A stretch of DNA of 64,000 nucleotides from Renibacterium salmoninarum ATCC 33209 (GTDB lineage: Bacteria > Actinomycetota > Actinomycetes > Actinomycetales > Micrococcaceae): positions 2,542,001 through 2,606,000 of the forward strand of contig NC_010168.1 of the NCBI RefSeq assembly GCF_000018885.1, given 5' to 3'. Both the position numbers and the translations under genes were made by a program. The notes beneath the pieces were generated by a model, which saw only the letters and a program-made list of their open reading frames with translations, was not told where the DNA came from and did not search any database. Every line of letters begins with the position of its first letter. Position 1 is the first letter of the stretch. This document shows positions 55,106 to 64,000 of this stretch, in pieces.

Positions 55106-55622
55106 TTAGAGGGTTTTCAGAGTTTTAGGGTGGCCGTCCGCTGGGGTTCTAGCCACGGTGGCAAACCGTTGCGCTGCGAGCGCTACGGCAAGATAAAGCA
55201 TGATGCCGGTCAGGCCCAACGCTTCAGCGCCATCGCTTTGGCCCGCCGGCGAAAGCTGCACGCCAGCCCAGTCAAGGCCTAAGTGCACCGCGATGCCCAC
55301 GATCCACAAGGCGATCGTGATCCAGTTGCCTTGCCGCATCAGCGACCCGTCCTCGGCTCGCCAGAGGTGAACTAACCGCCCGCGCAGCCAACCGAATCCA
55401 GCACCGGTTAGATAAGCCAAGAACTAGAGCGAGGTAACCGGCAGCCGAGATTTCGTCCCGGCCAGCGAGTTGTAAAATCTGCACTCTGCCCAATACCACC
55501 AAAATGAACATCAGCCGATAAGGCTGGCGCTCTTTGATGGGGCGCGGTTGCAACTGGCGGTACAAAATCCAGCCAAGCACCGCGATTGCGATGAGGATGT
55601 TGATAATGTCTTGGGCTGACAT
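55106..55622 (-). pseudogene. Four-helix membrane protein, frameshifted
   Basis: Start MSAQDIINILIAIAVLGWIL then RPIKERQPYRLMFILVVLGR and GYLALVLGL; at about 55420 the frame is lost, and the next frame resumes LAYLTGAGFGWLRGRLVHLW and WITIALWIVGIAVHLGLDWA to 55106. The assembled protein has four membrane helices and looks like a CcdC/DUF1453-type membrane protein that often heads such export modules, but I name it only tentatively. The break separates two helical pairs. Confidence 0.7.
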
Positions 55623-55769
55623 GGTGAGGCGCTCCTGAGAATTTTTCAGCACCCCTCTTGGGGCCGTTATGAAAATCATCCGCCCGCTGCTGGCAGATAC
55701 CACCACACGGCTGTCATCATCTGCAGATGACAAATGTCATCGTCGAGCAGGCAAGATGGAGTAGTGATC

Positions 55770-56340
55770 ATGAAGACTGTGCTAACAGGCCGACTCGAAC
55801 TCACGCCGCTCAGCAGAGCGGATGAAATTGCAAACCCACGAGATCTATTCGGATCCGCAGACCTGGGCTCATCTGCTCGAGCTCCGGCACAAGACGCTGC
55901 AACAAACTCGCGCAATGATCGAGTCGGCAGCGGTAAAGTGGCAAAAGTATGGCGCTAGTTATTGGGCAGTCAGGTTGGCCGTACCTGTTGGTGAGTTGCC
56001 AGCTTGCACTTTTATTGGCAACGGCGGCATCAACCCCTTGGAAGATGCTGCGGCAGGTCTGTGGAACCTAGGCTATCGGCTGACCCCGGCCAGCTGGGGT
56101 CATGGTTTGGCCACTGAGTTGGCGAGCGCCGCACTGAAATTCGCGGCAGAAATTCGGCCGGAACATCCAGTAATCGGCAGAACGCTAGAAAACAACCCAG
56201 GTTCCTTTTCAGTGCTGGAAAAAATTGGTCTAACGCTGCAGTGGCGCGGGGCCGAAGCGCCTGGGAGCGTTTCCCGACTGATCTACGCTGATCGGCCGCC
56301 TAGTCAGCGGCAGTTGCAAGCGTTGATTGACCTGGGCTGA
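55770..56340 (+). pseudogene. GNAT-family N-acetyltransferase, frameshifted
   Basis: ATG 55770: MKTVLTGRLELTPLSRADEI, then an extra A in GAAATTG near 55825 puts LQTHEIYSDPQTWAHLLELR in another frame, which continues with GYRLTPASWGHGLATELASA (acetyl-CoA pyrophosphate loop) and LENNPGSFSVLEKIG to the stop at 56340. It belongs to the RimJ-like GNAT group that acetylates protein N-termini or small molecules. The first 18 residues form a strand important for the fold, so it is probably dead, although a restart at 55822 is imaginable. Confidence 0.8.
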
Positions 56341-57631
56341 CTTCCGGCGTCGCCAGTGGCAACGATTCGCGGCGTCGTCCAGTTGCTTTGACGACCAATA
56401 CTGCAACCGCAGTAGTCACCGGAATTGCCAAAACCAAGCCGATCGAGCCAACCAGGGTTCGCACGATTTCTTCAGAAAGTTCCGCGCTAGTGAGCGCTTC
56501 GCCCATCGAGAGGCGGTAAAGCATGACCAAGATCAGAATCGGTAACGCACCACCAGCGTAGGCGAAAGCAATCGTATAAACCGTGGAGGCAATGTGGTCG
56601 CGGCCAATCCGCATTGCCGAGGTAAAGAGCTTCCGCGCGGAAGTTTTTGGCGCTAGCTCATAAAGCTCCCACACCGCTGAGGCCTGGGTGATGGTGACGT
56701 CGTTGAGCACGCCAAGGCCGGAAATGATCAGACCACAGGTAATCATGCCGGTAATCGACAGCTGCCCCGCAACGCTTTGTAGCTGGTAGGTATTGTGATC
56801 CGCCAGTCCGGTCAAGTAAGTGGCGCTGGTAGCCCAGGCGGCAAGCCCCGCCGTCATCATGAGACCAAAAAGCGTGCCAATCAATGCGGTGGAGGTTCGA
56901 GCAGAAACACCATGCGCAAAATAAAGCACTCCGAACATGATCACTGCCGAGCCAACCAGCGCCAGCAATAGCGGCGGTTTGCCTTCGACTAAGCCAGGCA
57001 AGATGAAGAAGGCAAGTACCAGATATGCGCCCACCAGGCCTAAAAGTGCCCGGAGCCCGCGCCATCGAGCTACCGCAATGACGACCACGGCATAAACCAG
57101 GGCCAGTAGCAGCATGGGCACGCCACGAACAAAGTCCATAAAAACATAGGCCGGTCCGGTAACCGATGGACCGATTTTGGAGAGGTTCACATACTTGATC
57201 GTGTCGCCCTGGTGCACACCGGGCGAGACCACGATTTCTGGGCTGATGAGCACCGGAACCTGATTCCCACCGGCATCTGGTTGGGTGTAGGCCACCAAAC
57301 AGCCCTTGCTACCAGCAACCGCACCCTGGCAGTCTTCGGCTTCAGTGCGCTGAACTTTACCGGTATCAATACTCGCCCCCGGCGCTGCCGCATAGGGGCT
57401 ATTAACCGAGATGGTTGTGCCGGAACCGCTAGGCCACAACAGCACCATAAAGACCACGGCCGCCAGGCCAAGCGGGCCCAGGATCAGACCAAGCAACCAA
57501 CCAGCTCGACGGCGAGCTTGCCGCCGCAACGATTTATCGCGCCGCTGCTCAGGCCCATTAAACCCTGAACCCATCCGTTCGCCGTCGTGCTCCGAACCGC
57601 TCATGACGGCATGAGAATGTCCGTGTCCCAT
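56300..57631 (-). CDS. YibE/F family membrane protein
   Basis: 443 residues. A His-rich start (MGHGHSHAVMSG), a first TM (WLLGLILGPLGLAAVVFMVL), an outside domain with DTGKVQRTEAEDC, then at least seven TM helices including VPMLLLALVYAVVVIAVARW and ISGLGVLNDVTITQASAVWE, the YibE/F signature. Function is uncharacterised; a transport role is often suggested. The last 41 bases overlap the GNAT pseudogene tail to tail. The N-terminal histidines hint at metal handling. Confidence 0.85.
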   Translation of the reverse strand: MGHGHSHAVMSGSEHDGERMGSGFNGPEQRRDKSLRRQARRRAGWLLGLILGPLGLAAVVFMVLLWPSGSGTTISVNSPYAAAPGASIDTGKVQRTEAEDCQGAVAGSKGCLVAYTQPDAGGNQVPVLISPEIVVSPGVHQGDTIKYVNLSKIGPSVTGPAYVFMDFVRGVPMLLLALVYAVVVIAVARWRGLRALLGLVGAYLVLAFFILPGLVEGKPPLLLALVGSAVIMFGVLYFAHGVSARTSTALIGTLFGLMMTAGLAAWATSATYLTGLADHNTYQLQSVAGQLSITGMITCGLIISGLGVLNDVTITQASAVWELYELAPKTSARKLFTSAMRIGRDHIASTVYTIAFAYAGGALPILILVMLYRLSMGEALTSAELSEEIVRTLVGSIGLVLAIPVTTAVAVLVVKATGRRRESLPLATPEVSPGQSTLATAAD

Positions 57632-57771
57632 ATCTTCAGTACCTCCGTGCCGAAGCCTACGTGAGAACCGGTCTTAGATGGTGGAGGCGGGGCTGACTCA
57701 CAGTTCGCAACGGTAGGATTGGGGCTCGGCAGCGTAGCGAATTGACTAGATTCAACAAAAGGGGAAACGCG

Positions 57772-58524
57772 TTGAAACGCAGGATTGATGAGGCCGATGA
57801 AGTGCCTAGGGGAACCTTGGCGCATGCACCGGTGCTGACCATTAGGCCCGCCCACGGCGTGACCAAGGCTGTGGTGTTAGTTCTGCATGGTGGCCGAGTC
57901 AATTCCTATGAACCCGTTCGAGCCCGGCATTTAAGCCCGTCCCGAATGATTCCCATTGCCAAACTTTTACATCGTTGGGGTTCCCGGCACGGCATGGCTG
58001 TCTGGTCCTTGCGCAATCGCGTTCGCGGCTGGAATGGTGAAGAGCGCTCCCCCGTTCAAGATGCCCGTTGGGCACTAGAGAAGATCCGCGAAGAACATAC
58101 TTCGGTGCCGGTTTACATTTTGGGACATTCGATGGGTGGCTCGGTAGCTATCGCAGTGGCCGATGACCCGAACGTCAAAGCAATTGTTTCGCTTGCGCCC
58201 TGGACCGATGAAGATTCGTCCACCGAACCGATCCGCGGCCGGAGTGTCTTGATTATGCGCGGCGACAAAGACAAATGGACCAGTGCGCCCTCGTCACAGA
58301 ATTTTGCTGAACGGGCCCAGGGCTCCGCGAGCGAAATCTTCTACGTTCGGTTGGTCGGTGCCGGGCATTTCATGTTCGACAAAATTGCCATCTGGCAACG
58401 TCTGAGCGCCTCTTTCCTGCTCCGGCAGTTTGGCACCGATTTACACATCCCGCTCAAACCCAAAGTCACTAAGCTAGCCGACCTTCTTTACCAAGGCCGG
58501 CAAAAGCTTCTGACCGAACTGTAA
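57772..58524 (+). CDS. Alpha/beta hydrolase
   Basis: About 250 residues from TTG 57772 (AGGGG eight bases upstream); an alternative TTG lies at 57742. Nucleophile elbow ILGHSMGGSVAIA, acid in MRGDKDKWTS and His in GAGHFMFDK. No signal peptide. It begins a plus-strand operon with the DUF1295 and acyltransferase genes, 13 bp and 1-bp spacing, suggesting lipid or sterol-like chemistry, but the substrate is unknown. Confidence 0.82.
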   Translation: MKRRIDEADEVPRGTLAHAPVLTIRPAHGVTKAVVLVLHGGRVNSYEPVRARHLSPSRMIPIAKLLHRWGSRHGMAVWSLRNRVRGWNGEERSPVQDARWALEKIREEHTSVPVYILGHSMGGSVAIAVADDPNVKAIVSLAPWTDEDSSTEPIRGRSVLIMRGDKDKWTSAPSSQNFAERAQGSASEIFYVRLVGAGHFMFDKIAIWQRLSASFLLRQFGTDLHIPLKPKVTKLADLLYQGRQKLLTEL

Positions 58525-58537
58525 GTGGTGATCCTTC

Positions 58538-59386
58538 ATGACTAATCTCTTCAACACCTCGGCTTCCTTTTCTGGTGGCGCTTTCGCACTCAACCTGCTC
58601 TGGAGTGCGTTGGGGGTTCTGCTAGTTCTTGCCATCACCTATGCGGTGGCGCTCAAACAAAAACGGCATGGCGTGATTGATGTTGCCTGGGCAATGGGTT
58701 TTGTTGTGGTCGCAGTAGTTAGCTTTTTCGCCTCAGCCGGCAGCAATGCCGACGGCGGCCGACGGCTTTTGCTGCTGCTCGCCGTCGCACTCTGGGGCTT
58801 GCGTTTGGCCGGCTTTATTGGCTGGCGCGCCCGCGATGGTAAGGAAGATCCACGCTACGAGGCGATGCTCGCAAAGGCACCGGGCTCGGCAAATATTTAC
58901 GCGCTACAGAAAGTCTATTTGCCGCAAGGGTTGGTGTTGTTTTTCGTTTCGCTCACCATCCAAGTTGGCATGTTCAGTACCGCTAGCTTGGGATGGTTGG
59001 CCTGGCTCGGCATCCTAGCGTGGCTCGTCGGAATGTTCTTTGAGACCGTTGGAGACGCGCAGCTAGCTCGGTTCAAAGCAGATCCCAACACCCGGGGAAC
59101 TGTTCTCAACACTGGTCTGTGGCGCTACACCAGGCATCCGAACTACTTTGGTGATGCCGCAGTCTGGGTAGGGCTGTTCCTGATAGCCGCCGACTCCTGG
59201 CCAGGGGTCCTCACCATCCTCTCCCCCGCGCTGATGATCTGGGCGCTGGCCGGCAAAACTGGAAAGCCGCTCACTGAGTCCCGGATGTCCAGCCGGCCCG
59301 GTTACCGCGAATACATTGAAGCCACCAGCGGGTTCTTTCCACTGCCACCCCGCAAAACCCGCAGCAGCAAGCAAAAGGAGCTCTAG
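58538..59386 (+). CDS. DUF1295 / steroid 5-alpha-reductase-like membrane protein
   Basis: 282 residues with about six TM helices (LGVLLVLAITYAVALKQKRH; LAWLGILAWLVGMFFETVGD) and the conserved C-terminal motif GLWRYTRHPNYFGDAAVWVG plus SRPGYREYIEATSGFFP, which marks the DUF1295/isoprenylcysteine methyltransferase-like and steroid reductase-like clan. Likely NADPH-dependent reduction or methylation of a lipid. The stop shares one base with the next start (59386). Confidence 0.85.
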   Translation: MTNLFNTSASFSGGAFALNLLWSALGVLLVLAITYAVALKQKRHGVIDVAWAMGFVVVAVVSFFASAGSNADGGRRLLLLLAVALWGLRLAGFIGWRARDGKEDPRYEAMLAKAPGSANIYALQKVYLPQGLVLFFVSLTIQVGMFSTASLGWLAWLGILAWLVGMFFETVGDAQLARFKADPNTRGTVLNTGLWRYTRHPNYFGDAAVWVGLFLIAADSWPGVLTILSPALMIWALAGKTGKPLTESRMSSRPGYREYIEATSGFFPLPPRKTRSSKQKEL

Positions 59387-60195
59387 TGCCTTGGCGTCCA
59401 GCCCCGAATAACACCTTTTACCGAATGATCGTCGGCACGGGGCTGTTCCTGCGCGGACTATTCCAACTGGACGTGCAGACCAGCAGCCTTGAACATTTAC
59501 CGGCCGCTGATCCCATCGAAGGCAAGGCTCGTAAGCCAATTCCGGGGCACGGTGCCGTCATTGCCATCACGCACTTTGGATATTTGGATTTCGCGGTGGC
59601 CTCGATGGTGATGTGGAAGCACGCGAAAGTTCAAATGCGCTATTTGATTCATAAAGGAGCTGCCGATCATTGGCTCGCCGGGCCAGCGATCTCGGCAGCC
59701 GGTCATGTAGTTGTGGACCGTGCAGCTGGCCGAGACGCCTATCTGCAAGCAGTACAAAAGCTCCGCGAAGGCGAATACATTGCCATTTTGCCGGAAGCTG
59801 GCGTCAGCCGTTCATTCACCGTGCGCGAATGCAAAACCGGTGCGATTCGGATGGCAGCCGAAGCAGGTGTGCCGATCGTGCCCATCTCAGTGTGGGGTGC
59901 ACATCGGCTGATGACGCGCGGGCATGGTTTCAGGCCATTCAAGTCCTGGAAAAAGCCGATCCGAGTTGATATCGGTGAACAGATCCTGGTTCCCGAGGAC
60001 CTCGATGCGGTAGCGGAGACTGACAAGCTCCGGCAGAGTCTACAGGCGGGCATCGATCGCGCAATGGCCAAATACCCGGAAAAGCCGGCGCCGGGAGCCT
60101 GGTGGATGCCGGCGGCCTTGGGCGGCAGCGCTATGTCTGTGGCAGACCAGTCCGCGGCAGATGCACGAGATTTAGCTCGCGGACGCCGCGACTAA
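59386..60195 (+). CDS. Lysophospholipid acyltransferase (PlsC family)
   Basis: 269 residues. Catalytic H-x4-D in ITHFGYLDFAV, substrate motif in ILPEAGVSRSFTVRECKTGA (variant of FPEGTRS), and VPIVPISVWGAHR. It transfers an acyl chain from acyl-CoA/ACP to lysophosphatidate or a related acceptor at the membrane. GTG start coupled to the DUF1295 stop. The EAGVS in place of EGTRS suggests a divergent acceptor. Confidence 0.85.
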   Translation: MPWRPAPNNTFYRMIVGTGLFLRGLFQLDVQTSSLEHLPAADPIEGKARKPIPGHGAVIAITHFGYLDFAVASMVMWKHAKVQMRYLIHKGAADHWLAGPAISAAGHVVVDRAAGRDAYLQAVQKLREGEYIAILPEAGVSRSFTVRECKTGAIRMAAEAGVPIVPISVWGAHRLMTRGHGFRPFKSWKKPIRVDIGEQILVPEDLDAVAETDKLRQSLQAGIDRAMAKYPEKPAPGAWWMPAALGGSAMSVADQSAADARDLARGRRD

Positions 60196-60271
60196 CTTCC
60201 TAGCCTCGCTGTGAGGGGGCAGGTAAACTCTGGGTGAATTTCACCCACTACTCAAGGACGAGGAGCTTCCC

Positions 60272-61719
60272 GTGCCCAATCCGGCAATACGGCTAAAGAC
60301 CAACCCATCGGTTGAGCCCGAACGCGGCCTAGCGAAATTCGCGCAATCATTGGCCCGTTGGACCGAAAAATGGTTTCCGGAAGCCTACGTTTTTGCGCTG
60401 GCGGGCGTGATCATTGTCGCGGTTGCCGCCTTGGCAAACGGCGCTGGCCCGCAAGCAATTACCGATTCATTCGGCAACGGTTTTTGGGACCTCACCGCAT
60501 TCACGCTGCAAATGGCTATGGTGGTGCTGACCGGTTACGTTGTTGCCACCTCAGCACCAATTGCCAAAGTCATTACTCGGCTGGCAGCGATTCCGACGAC
60601 GGCGCGCGGCGCAGTCAGCTTTCTCGCGTTCCTTGGTATGGCGGTGTCTTTTCTCAACTGGGGACTCAGCCTAGTTTTTGCCGGTCTCGTTGCCCGGGCA
60701 ATAGCGCGCCGAACTGACCTGCGGGTGGATTATCGAGCGTTGGGTGCAGCCGCGTTCATGGGCTTAGGTGCCGTCTGGGCGTTGGGGCTGTCTTCCTCTG
60801 CTGCTCAGTTGCAAGCTACCAAGGCTTCGTTGCCACCAGCCCTGCTCAAAATCACCGGTATTTTGGATTTTGGCAGCACGATCTTCACTTGGCAATCGTT
60901 ACTGATGTGCCTAGTGATTGTTTTGGTCACCGTGCTGATTGCACATTTTTCCGCCCCTAGCGGCAAGGCGATCAAAACTGCCCAGGATTTGGGTGTTGAT
61001 CTTTCTGACGATCCCGAACCAGCTGCGAAACGATCACGACCCGGTGAATGGCTTGAATACAGCCGAGTACTGCCAATCCTGTTGGGCCTATTGACCTTAG
61101 GTTGGCTGGTTTCACAATTTCTGACCTTGCCTGCGCTCGCCGTCGTCTCTTCGCTCAACGCCTATCTCTTAGTCTTTTTGATCCTTGGCTTGGTGTTGCA
61201 TGGCACGCCACGCAAGTTCCTCCAAGCGGTAGCCAAGGCGGTGCCAGCTACCGCAGGTATTCTGGTGCAGTTCCCGCTCTATGCCGCGATGGCCGCTATC
61301 TTGACCAAGGCCAAAGGCTTTGAAGGATTGAGCCTTTCAGAACATTTGGCGCACTTTTTACCAATATCGGCGGCGGCGGTTGGTTTGCTGTCATCATTGC
61401 GCTGTACACCGTGATCCTGGGTATTTTCGTGCCCTCTGGAGGTGGGAAGTGGCTTGTCGAAGCGCCTTATGTGATGCAAGCTGCCACAGTTGTGCAGATG
61501 AATCTGGGTTGGACGGTGCAGATTTACAACGTCGCCGAAGCTTTGCCGAACCTGGTTAATCCATTTTTCATGTTGCCACTTCTTGCCGTGCTTAAATTGC
61601 GTGCTCGCGATTTAGTGGGTTTCACCTTCATTCATTTCATCTTCCACCTACCGATTGTGTTGTTTCTAGTCTGGATTCTGGGCACAACTTTCAGCTTTAT
61701 ACCGCCACACATTCCTTAG
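60272..61719 (+). pseudogene. Short-chain fatty acid transporter AtoE-like, frameshifted
   Basis: GTG 60272; polytopic protein of the AtoE/TIGR00366 family: FAQSLARWTEKWFPEAYVFA, VSFLNWGLSLVFAGLVARAI, and near the end VPSGGGKWLVEAPYVMQAA. At 61355 one base is missing: HLAHFLPISAAAVG runs to a stop at 61414, while the correct frame reads TNIGGGGWFAVIIALYTVIL and continues to 61719. It would import acetoacetate or short-chain acids. Lost the last three helices in frame. Confidence 0.88.
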
Positions 61720-61739
61720 CAAGTATTCCGACATTTCAG

Positions 61740-61768
61740 GAAATATTTCTATGACGCGGAATATATTC
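61740..61768. promoter_or_regulatory. Pair of short AT-rich palindromes before the reductase gene
   Basis: GAAATATTTC (61740-61749) and GAATATATTC (61759-61768) are exact 10-bp palindromes with centres 19 bp apart, and they lie just before ATG 61792. Possibly operator half-sites of an unknown regulator; may be chance in AT-rich DNA. Confidence 0.35.
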
Positions 61769-61791
61769 TGGGCTGTTGTGTTGTCTAAGGC

Positions 61792-62442
61792 ATGACAACT
61801 TTAGGACTCATAGGCAGCGGAAATATTGGATCGACTCTCGCTAAGTTGGCGGTGAAAAATGGCTACGACGTGGTGCTCAGCAATTAACGCGGCCCGGAAA
61901 CCCTTGCCGAATTGGTTACGGAATTAGGGCCCAACGCTCGCGCGGCGACCGCTACCGAGGCGGCCCAAGCTGGCGACGTCGTGGTGGTAACCATCCCGTT
62001 GAAAAACTATCGAGATGTTCCGGTGACCGAACTATCCGGAAAGACCGTGATCGACACCAATAACTACTACCCCGAGCGTGATGGCGTCATCGACGAGCTA
62101 GAAGCCGAGACCACAACCACCTCAGAACTGCTGCAGGCTCACCTACCCGAGTCCAACGTAGTTAAGGCCTTCAATCACATCTACTTCAAGGACCTGCTTT
62201 CGCAGGGCGAGCCAACGGCCACGCCCGGCCGTCGTGCGCTAGCAATAGCAGGCGATGACGAGGCGGCCAAGGCCACAACTGCAGCCTTGATCGAAGAATT
62301 CGGGTTCGACGCCGTTGACGTCGGGGCGCTTAGCGAAGGTTGGCGCTATCAGCGTGACACCGAAGCTTATGTTGATCGGTACGATGCAAAAGGGCTAACA
62401 ACCGCGCTCAAAAACGCCAAACGGTACTCCGAGGGCAGCTAG
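61792..62442 (+). pseudogene. F420-dependent NADP reductase-like protein, nonsense codon
   Basis: ATG 61792: TLGLIGSGNIGSTLAKLAVK is the Rossmann start, then VVLSN, TAA at 61885-61887 (TCA, Ser, is usual before RGPETL), and the frame continues RGPETLAELVTELGPNARAA, TIPLKNYRDVPVTELSGKTV to 62442. These proteins reduce NADP with F420H2 or related dinucleotide chemistry. Only 31 codons precede the stop, so no useful product unless restart occurs; relatives are about 210 residues, matching the total. Confidence 0.88.
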
Positions 62443-63320
62443 CGCAAGGACTTTGCAGCGCCTTTGATGGCGTCAGCCACCAATTTCAAGCTCACTGAGC
62501 CAAGGCGCCATTGCTGCCAATACAGCGGCACATCAACATGACCGCGTGGTGCGATTCGTTGTAATGCGCCTGATTCCAGCAGGGCTGCTGCCTGCATTCG
62601 CGGCACCATTCCCCAGCCAAAGCCGAGCTCTATGGCCTGCATAAAATCACTCGACGCCGGCACATAGTGCCGTGGCGGCTCCGGAGGGGTAGCACTTCGG
62701 AGCCGCAGGTATCGATCCTGCAGATCGTCTTTACGGTCATAAATCACCGTCGGCGCTTTAGCCAGCGCAGCCACATTGGCACCACCTTCGAACCAGCGCG
62801 CGGCAAACTCCGGCGAGCAGATTGGTAAATAACGCACGATGCCCAGCAAGGTTGAACTGCAGCCAGGTGCCGCTTTCGATTCGGACGTGATCGCGGCAAT
62901 TGCATCGCCTTGACGCAGAACTTCTAGCGAGTGGTCCTGATCCTCACGCAGCAGTTCCAAACGCAATTGGGCTGCAAGCGGAGCCAAAGCAGGTAAGACC
63001 CAGGTAGCTAACGAGTCTGCGTTGACCACAATCGAAACCGCTGGCAACTCGTATCCGGGTTCAGCATCAAGTTCAGTGACCAGATCTGCGGTAAGCAACT
63101 CCGTATGCCTAGCAAAGCGCAACATCAGCTGCCCTGCATCGGTTAACTTCGGCGGCTTGCCACGCCGCAGCATCGGACGACCAAATTGGCGCTCCATGGC
63201 CAGTAACCGCTGGCTAACCGCCGATTGAGTGATGTCCAAGCTATTGGCCGCCGCCTCAAAACCGCCGTGATCAATAATCGCACTCAGTGCGCGGAGCTGT
63301 TCGGGCTGAACTTCCATCAT
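62439..63320 (-). CDS. argP: LysR-family regulator ArgP/LysG type
   Basis: 293 residues. Winged HTH at the N-terminus (QLRALSAIIDHGGFEAAANS, then LDITQSAVSQRLLAME) and a LysR substrate domain. ArgP/LysG regulators sense lysine or arginine and activate the exporter gene; here the exporter is divergently encoded 73 bp away, exactly that pairing. The stop overlaps the reductase pseudogene by 4 bp. Intact. Confidence 0.88.
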   Translation of the reverse strand: MMEVQPEQLRALSAIIDHGGFEAAANSLDITQSAVSQRLLAMERQFGRPMLRRGKPPKLTDAGQLMLRFARHTELLTADLVTELDAEPGYELPAVSIVVNADSLATWVLPALAPLAAQLRLELLREDQDHSLEVLRQGDAIAAITSESKAAPGCSSTLLGIVRYLPICSPEFAARWFEGGANVAALAKAPTVIYDRKDDLQDRYLRLRSATPPEPPRHYVPASSDFMQAIELGFGWGMVPRMQAAALLESGALQRIAPRGHVDVPLYWQQWRLGSVSLKLVADAIKGAAKSLR

Positions 63321-63393
63321 TAGCTCAGCTTATAGTGCATTAAAAACATTAGCTGTTAGATTTAAATTTGAGTGCGTAGCGTAGTTACTCGTG
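63321..63393. promoter_or_regulatory. Divergent argP-argO control region
   Basis: 73-bp AT-rich spacer (TTAAATTTGAGT and ATTAAAAACATTAGC) between the LysR regulator and the exporter. By analogy with lysG-lysE it should contain the regulator binding site; I see no exact consensus. Confidence 0.45.
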
Positions 63394-64000
63394 ATGATTT
63401 TGACGGTACTTACCGGGCTGGGCACCAGCATTTCTTTGATCGCGGCCATCGGCGCGCAAAATGCGTTTGTGCTCCGCCAAGGCTTGCGCCGCGAGCACGT
63501 ACTGCCACTCATCGTGATCTGCGCACTCTCAGATGCGGTACTGATTTTTGCCGGAATTGCTGGCTTGGGATTCCTGGTGACATCTTTTCCGCTGATTTTG
63601 ACCGTAATCCGCTATGGGGGCGCCGCATTCCTGCTTTGCTACGGATTCATTGCGGCCCGGCGAGCTCTCCGGCCCGGTGCGCTAACTGCGCAAAAACCTG
63701 AGCGCAACTGCTCGCTCCGTACGGCGATTCTGACCTGTCTAGCCTTCACCTGGCTCAACCCACATGTCTATTTAGACACTGTGCTGTTGCTCGGCTCCGT
63801 GGCAACAGCACAAGGCGACCCAGAAAAGTGGTTCTTTGGTCTCGGGGCCGCCTTGGCAAGCATGATCTGGTTCAGTGCTTTGGGTTATGGATCGCGCCTA
63901 CTCGCACCACTGTTCGCAAAGCCCTTGGCCTGGCGAGTGCTGGACTCGCTCATTGCCGTCATGATGATAGGCTTGGCGACAATGTTGCTCGTTTCCAGTT
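63394..64000 (+). CDS. argO: LysE/ArgO-type basic amino acid exporter, runs off window
   Basis: From ATG 63394: TGLGTSISLIAAIGAQNAFV then LRQGLRREHVLPLIVICALS and a later TWLNPHVYLDTVLLLGSVA, all typical of the LysE/ArgO family with six TM helices. The frame is open to the last base and about 202 residues are visible, close to the full family length near 205. It exports arginine or lysine; regulated by the divergent ArgP. No lesions seen. Confidence 0.92.
   Translation, partial: MILTVLTGLGTSISLIAAIGAQNAFVLRQGLRREHVLPLIVICALSDAVLIFAGIAGLGFLVTSFPLILTVIRYGGAAFLLCYGFIAARRALRPGALTAQKPERNCSLRTAILTCLAFTWLNPHVYLDTVLLLGSVATAQGDPEKWFFGLGAALASMIWFSALGYGSRLLAPLFAKPLAWRVLDSLIAVMMIGLATMLLVSS

Noticed and set aside
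1..64000. Stop-codon reassignment or programmed readthrough to explain many single in-frame stops
   Set aside because: All three stop codons appear as lesions, they also end intact genes normally, and many other genes have frameshifts and deletions; ordinary decay explains everything.
1..64000. CRISPR array, prophage or conjugative element
   Set aside because: No regularly spaced short repeats, no phage structural, integrase or conjugation genes were seen; the only mobile DNA is the three insertion sequences.

Overview
The window looks like a chromosomal segment of a moderately GC-rich actinobacterium of the Micrococcaceae (Arthrobacter relatives). The evidence is the gene set fhaA-fhaB-pstP-rodA-pbpA-pknA-pknB with srtE and crgA, mycothiol-era protein families, and frequent GTG starts and ATGA overlaps. 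About 25 visibly broken genes and two near-identical IS6110-like (IS3 family) insertion sequences together point to Renibacterium salmoninarum or a very close relative. That species name is an inference from recall, not from a search.

Layout. 1-5.7 kb: small metabolic genes, mostly broken (thioesterase, MalY-type lyase, alcohol dehydrogenase, NmrA-like reductase), plus an intact thioesterase and a dienelactone hydrolase that has lost its nucleophile. 5.7-13 kb: a TetR/MFS pair fused by deletion to a decaying siderophore-uptake locus (two FecCD permeases and a siderophore-interacting protein broken; the ATPase and one binding lipoprotein intact). 13-18 kb: EVE protein, zinc alcohol dehydrogenase, SGNH hydrolase, a UspA with a frameshifted tail and a frameshifted CitMHS transporter. 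18-20 kb: remnants, then a zinc-independent ribosomal protein operon (rpmB-rpmG-rpsN) with a candidate Zur box and a strong terminator.

20.9-25.1 kb: two insertion sequences of different types enclose fragments of a sugar ABC/SIS locus. 25.2-28.6 kb: an intact, translationally coupled operon (DUF5819 protein, HTTM membrane protein, FAD-dependent oxidoreductase), the best candidate here for an undescribed pathway. 28.9 kb: tRNA-Leu. 29.2-40.9 kb: the intact division/cell-wall signalling cluster, with pabA/trpG-like amidotransferase, a 56-residue membrane protein, sortase E and CrgA. 40.9-43.4 kb: two divergent, broken citrate-synthase-family genes, one with an N-terminal HTH, separated by two palindromes 21 bp apart. 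43.5-45.3 kb: a phospholipase C tail cut by the second IS6110-like copy next to tRNA-Asn.

45.4-49.8 kb: dnaG, dgt and dus, intact. 49.8-55.6 kb: a glucanase pseudogene whose stop falls on the catalytic Glu codon, preceded by a 33-bp perfect palindrome, and a two-component/ABC export module whose response regulator lost its HTH in frame. 55.7-64 kb: GNAT pseudogene, YibE/F protein, a three-gene lipid-type operon (hydrolase, DUF1295, PlsC), broken AtoE-type transporter, broken F420-reductase-like gene, and the divergent argP-argO pair running off the end.

Overall: core information processing, division and envelope genes are whole, while transport, catabolism, secreted enzymes and regulation are decaying. 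All three insertion sequences lack obvious target duplications and cut neighbouring genes whose other halves are absent, so they mark rearrangement breakpoints.
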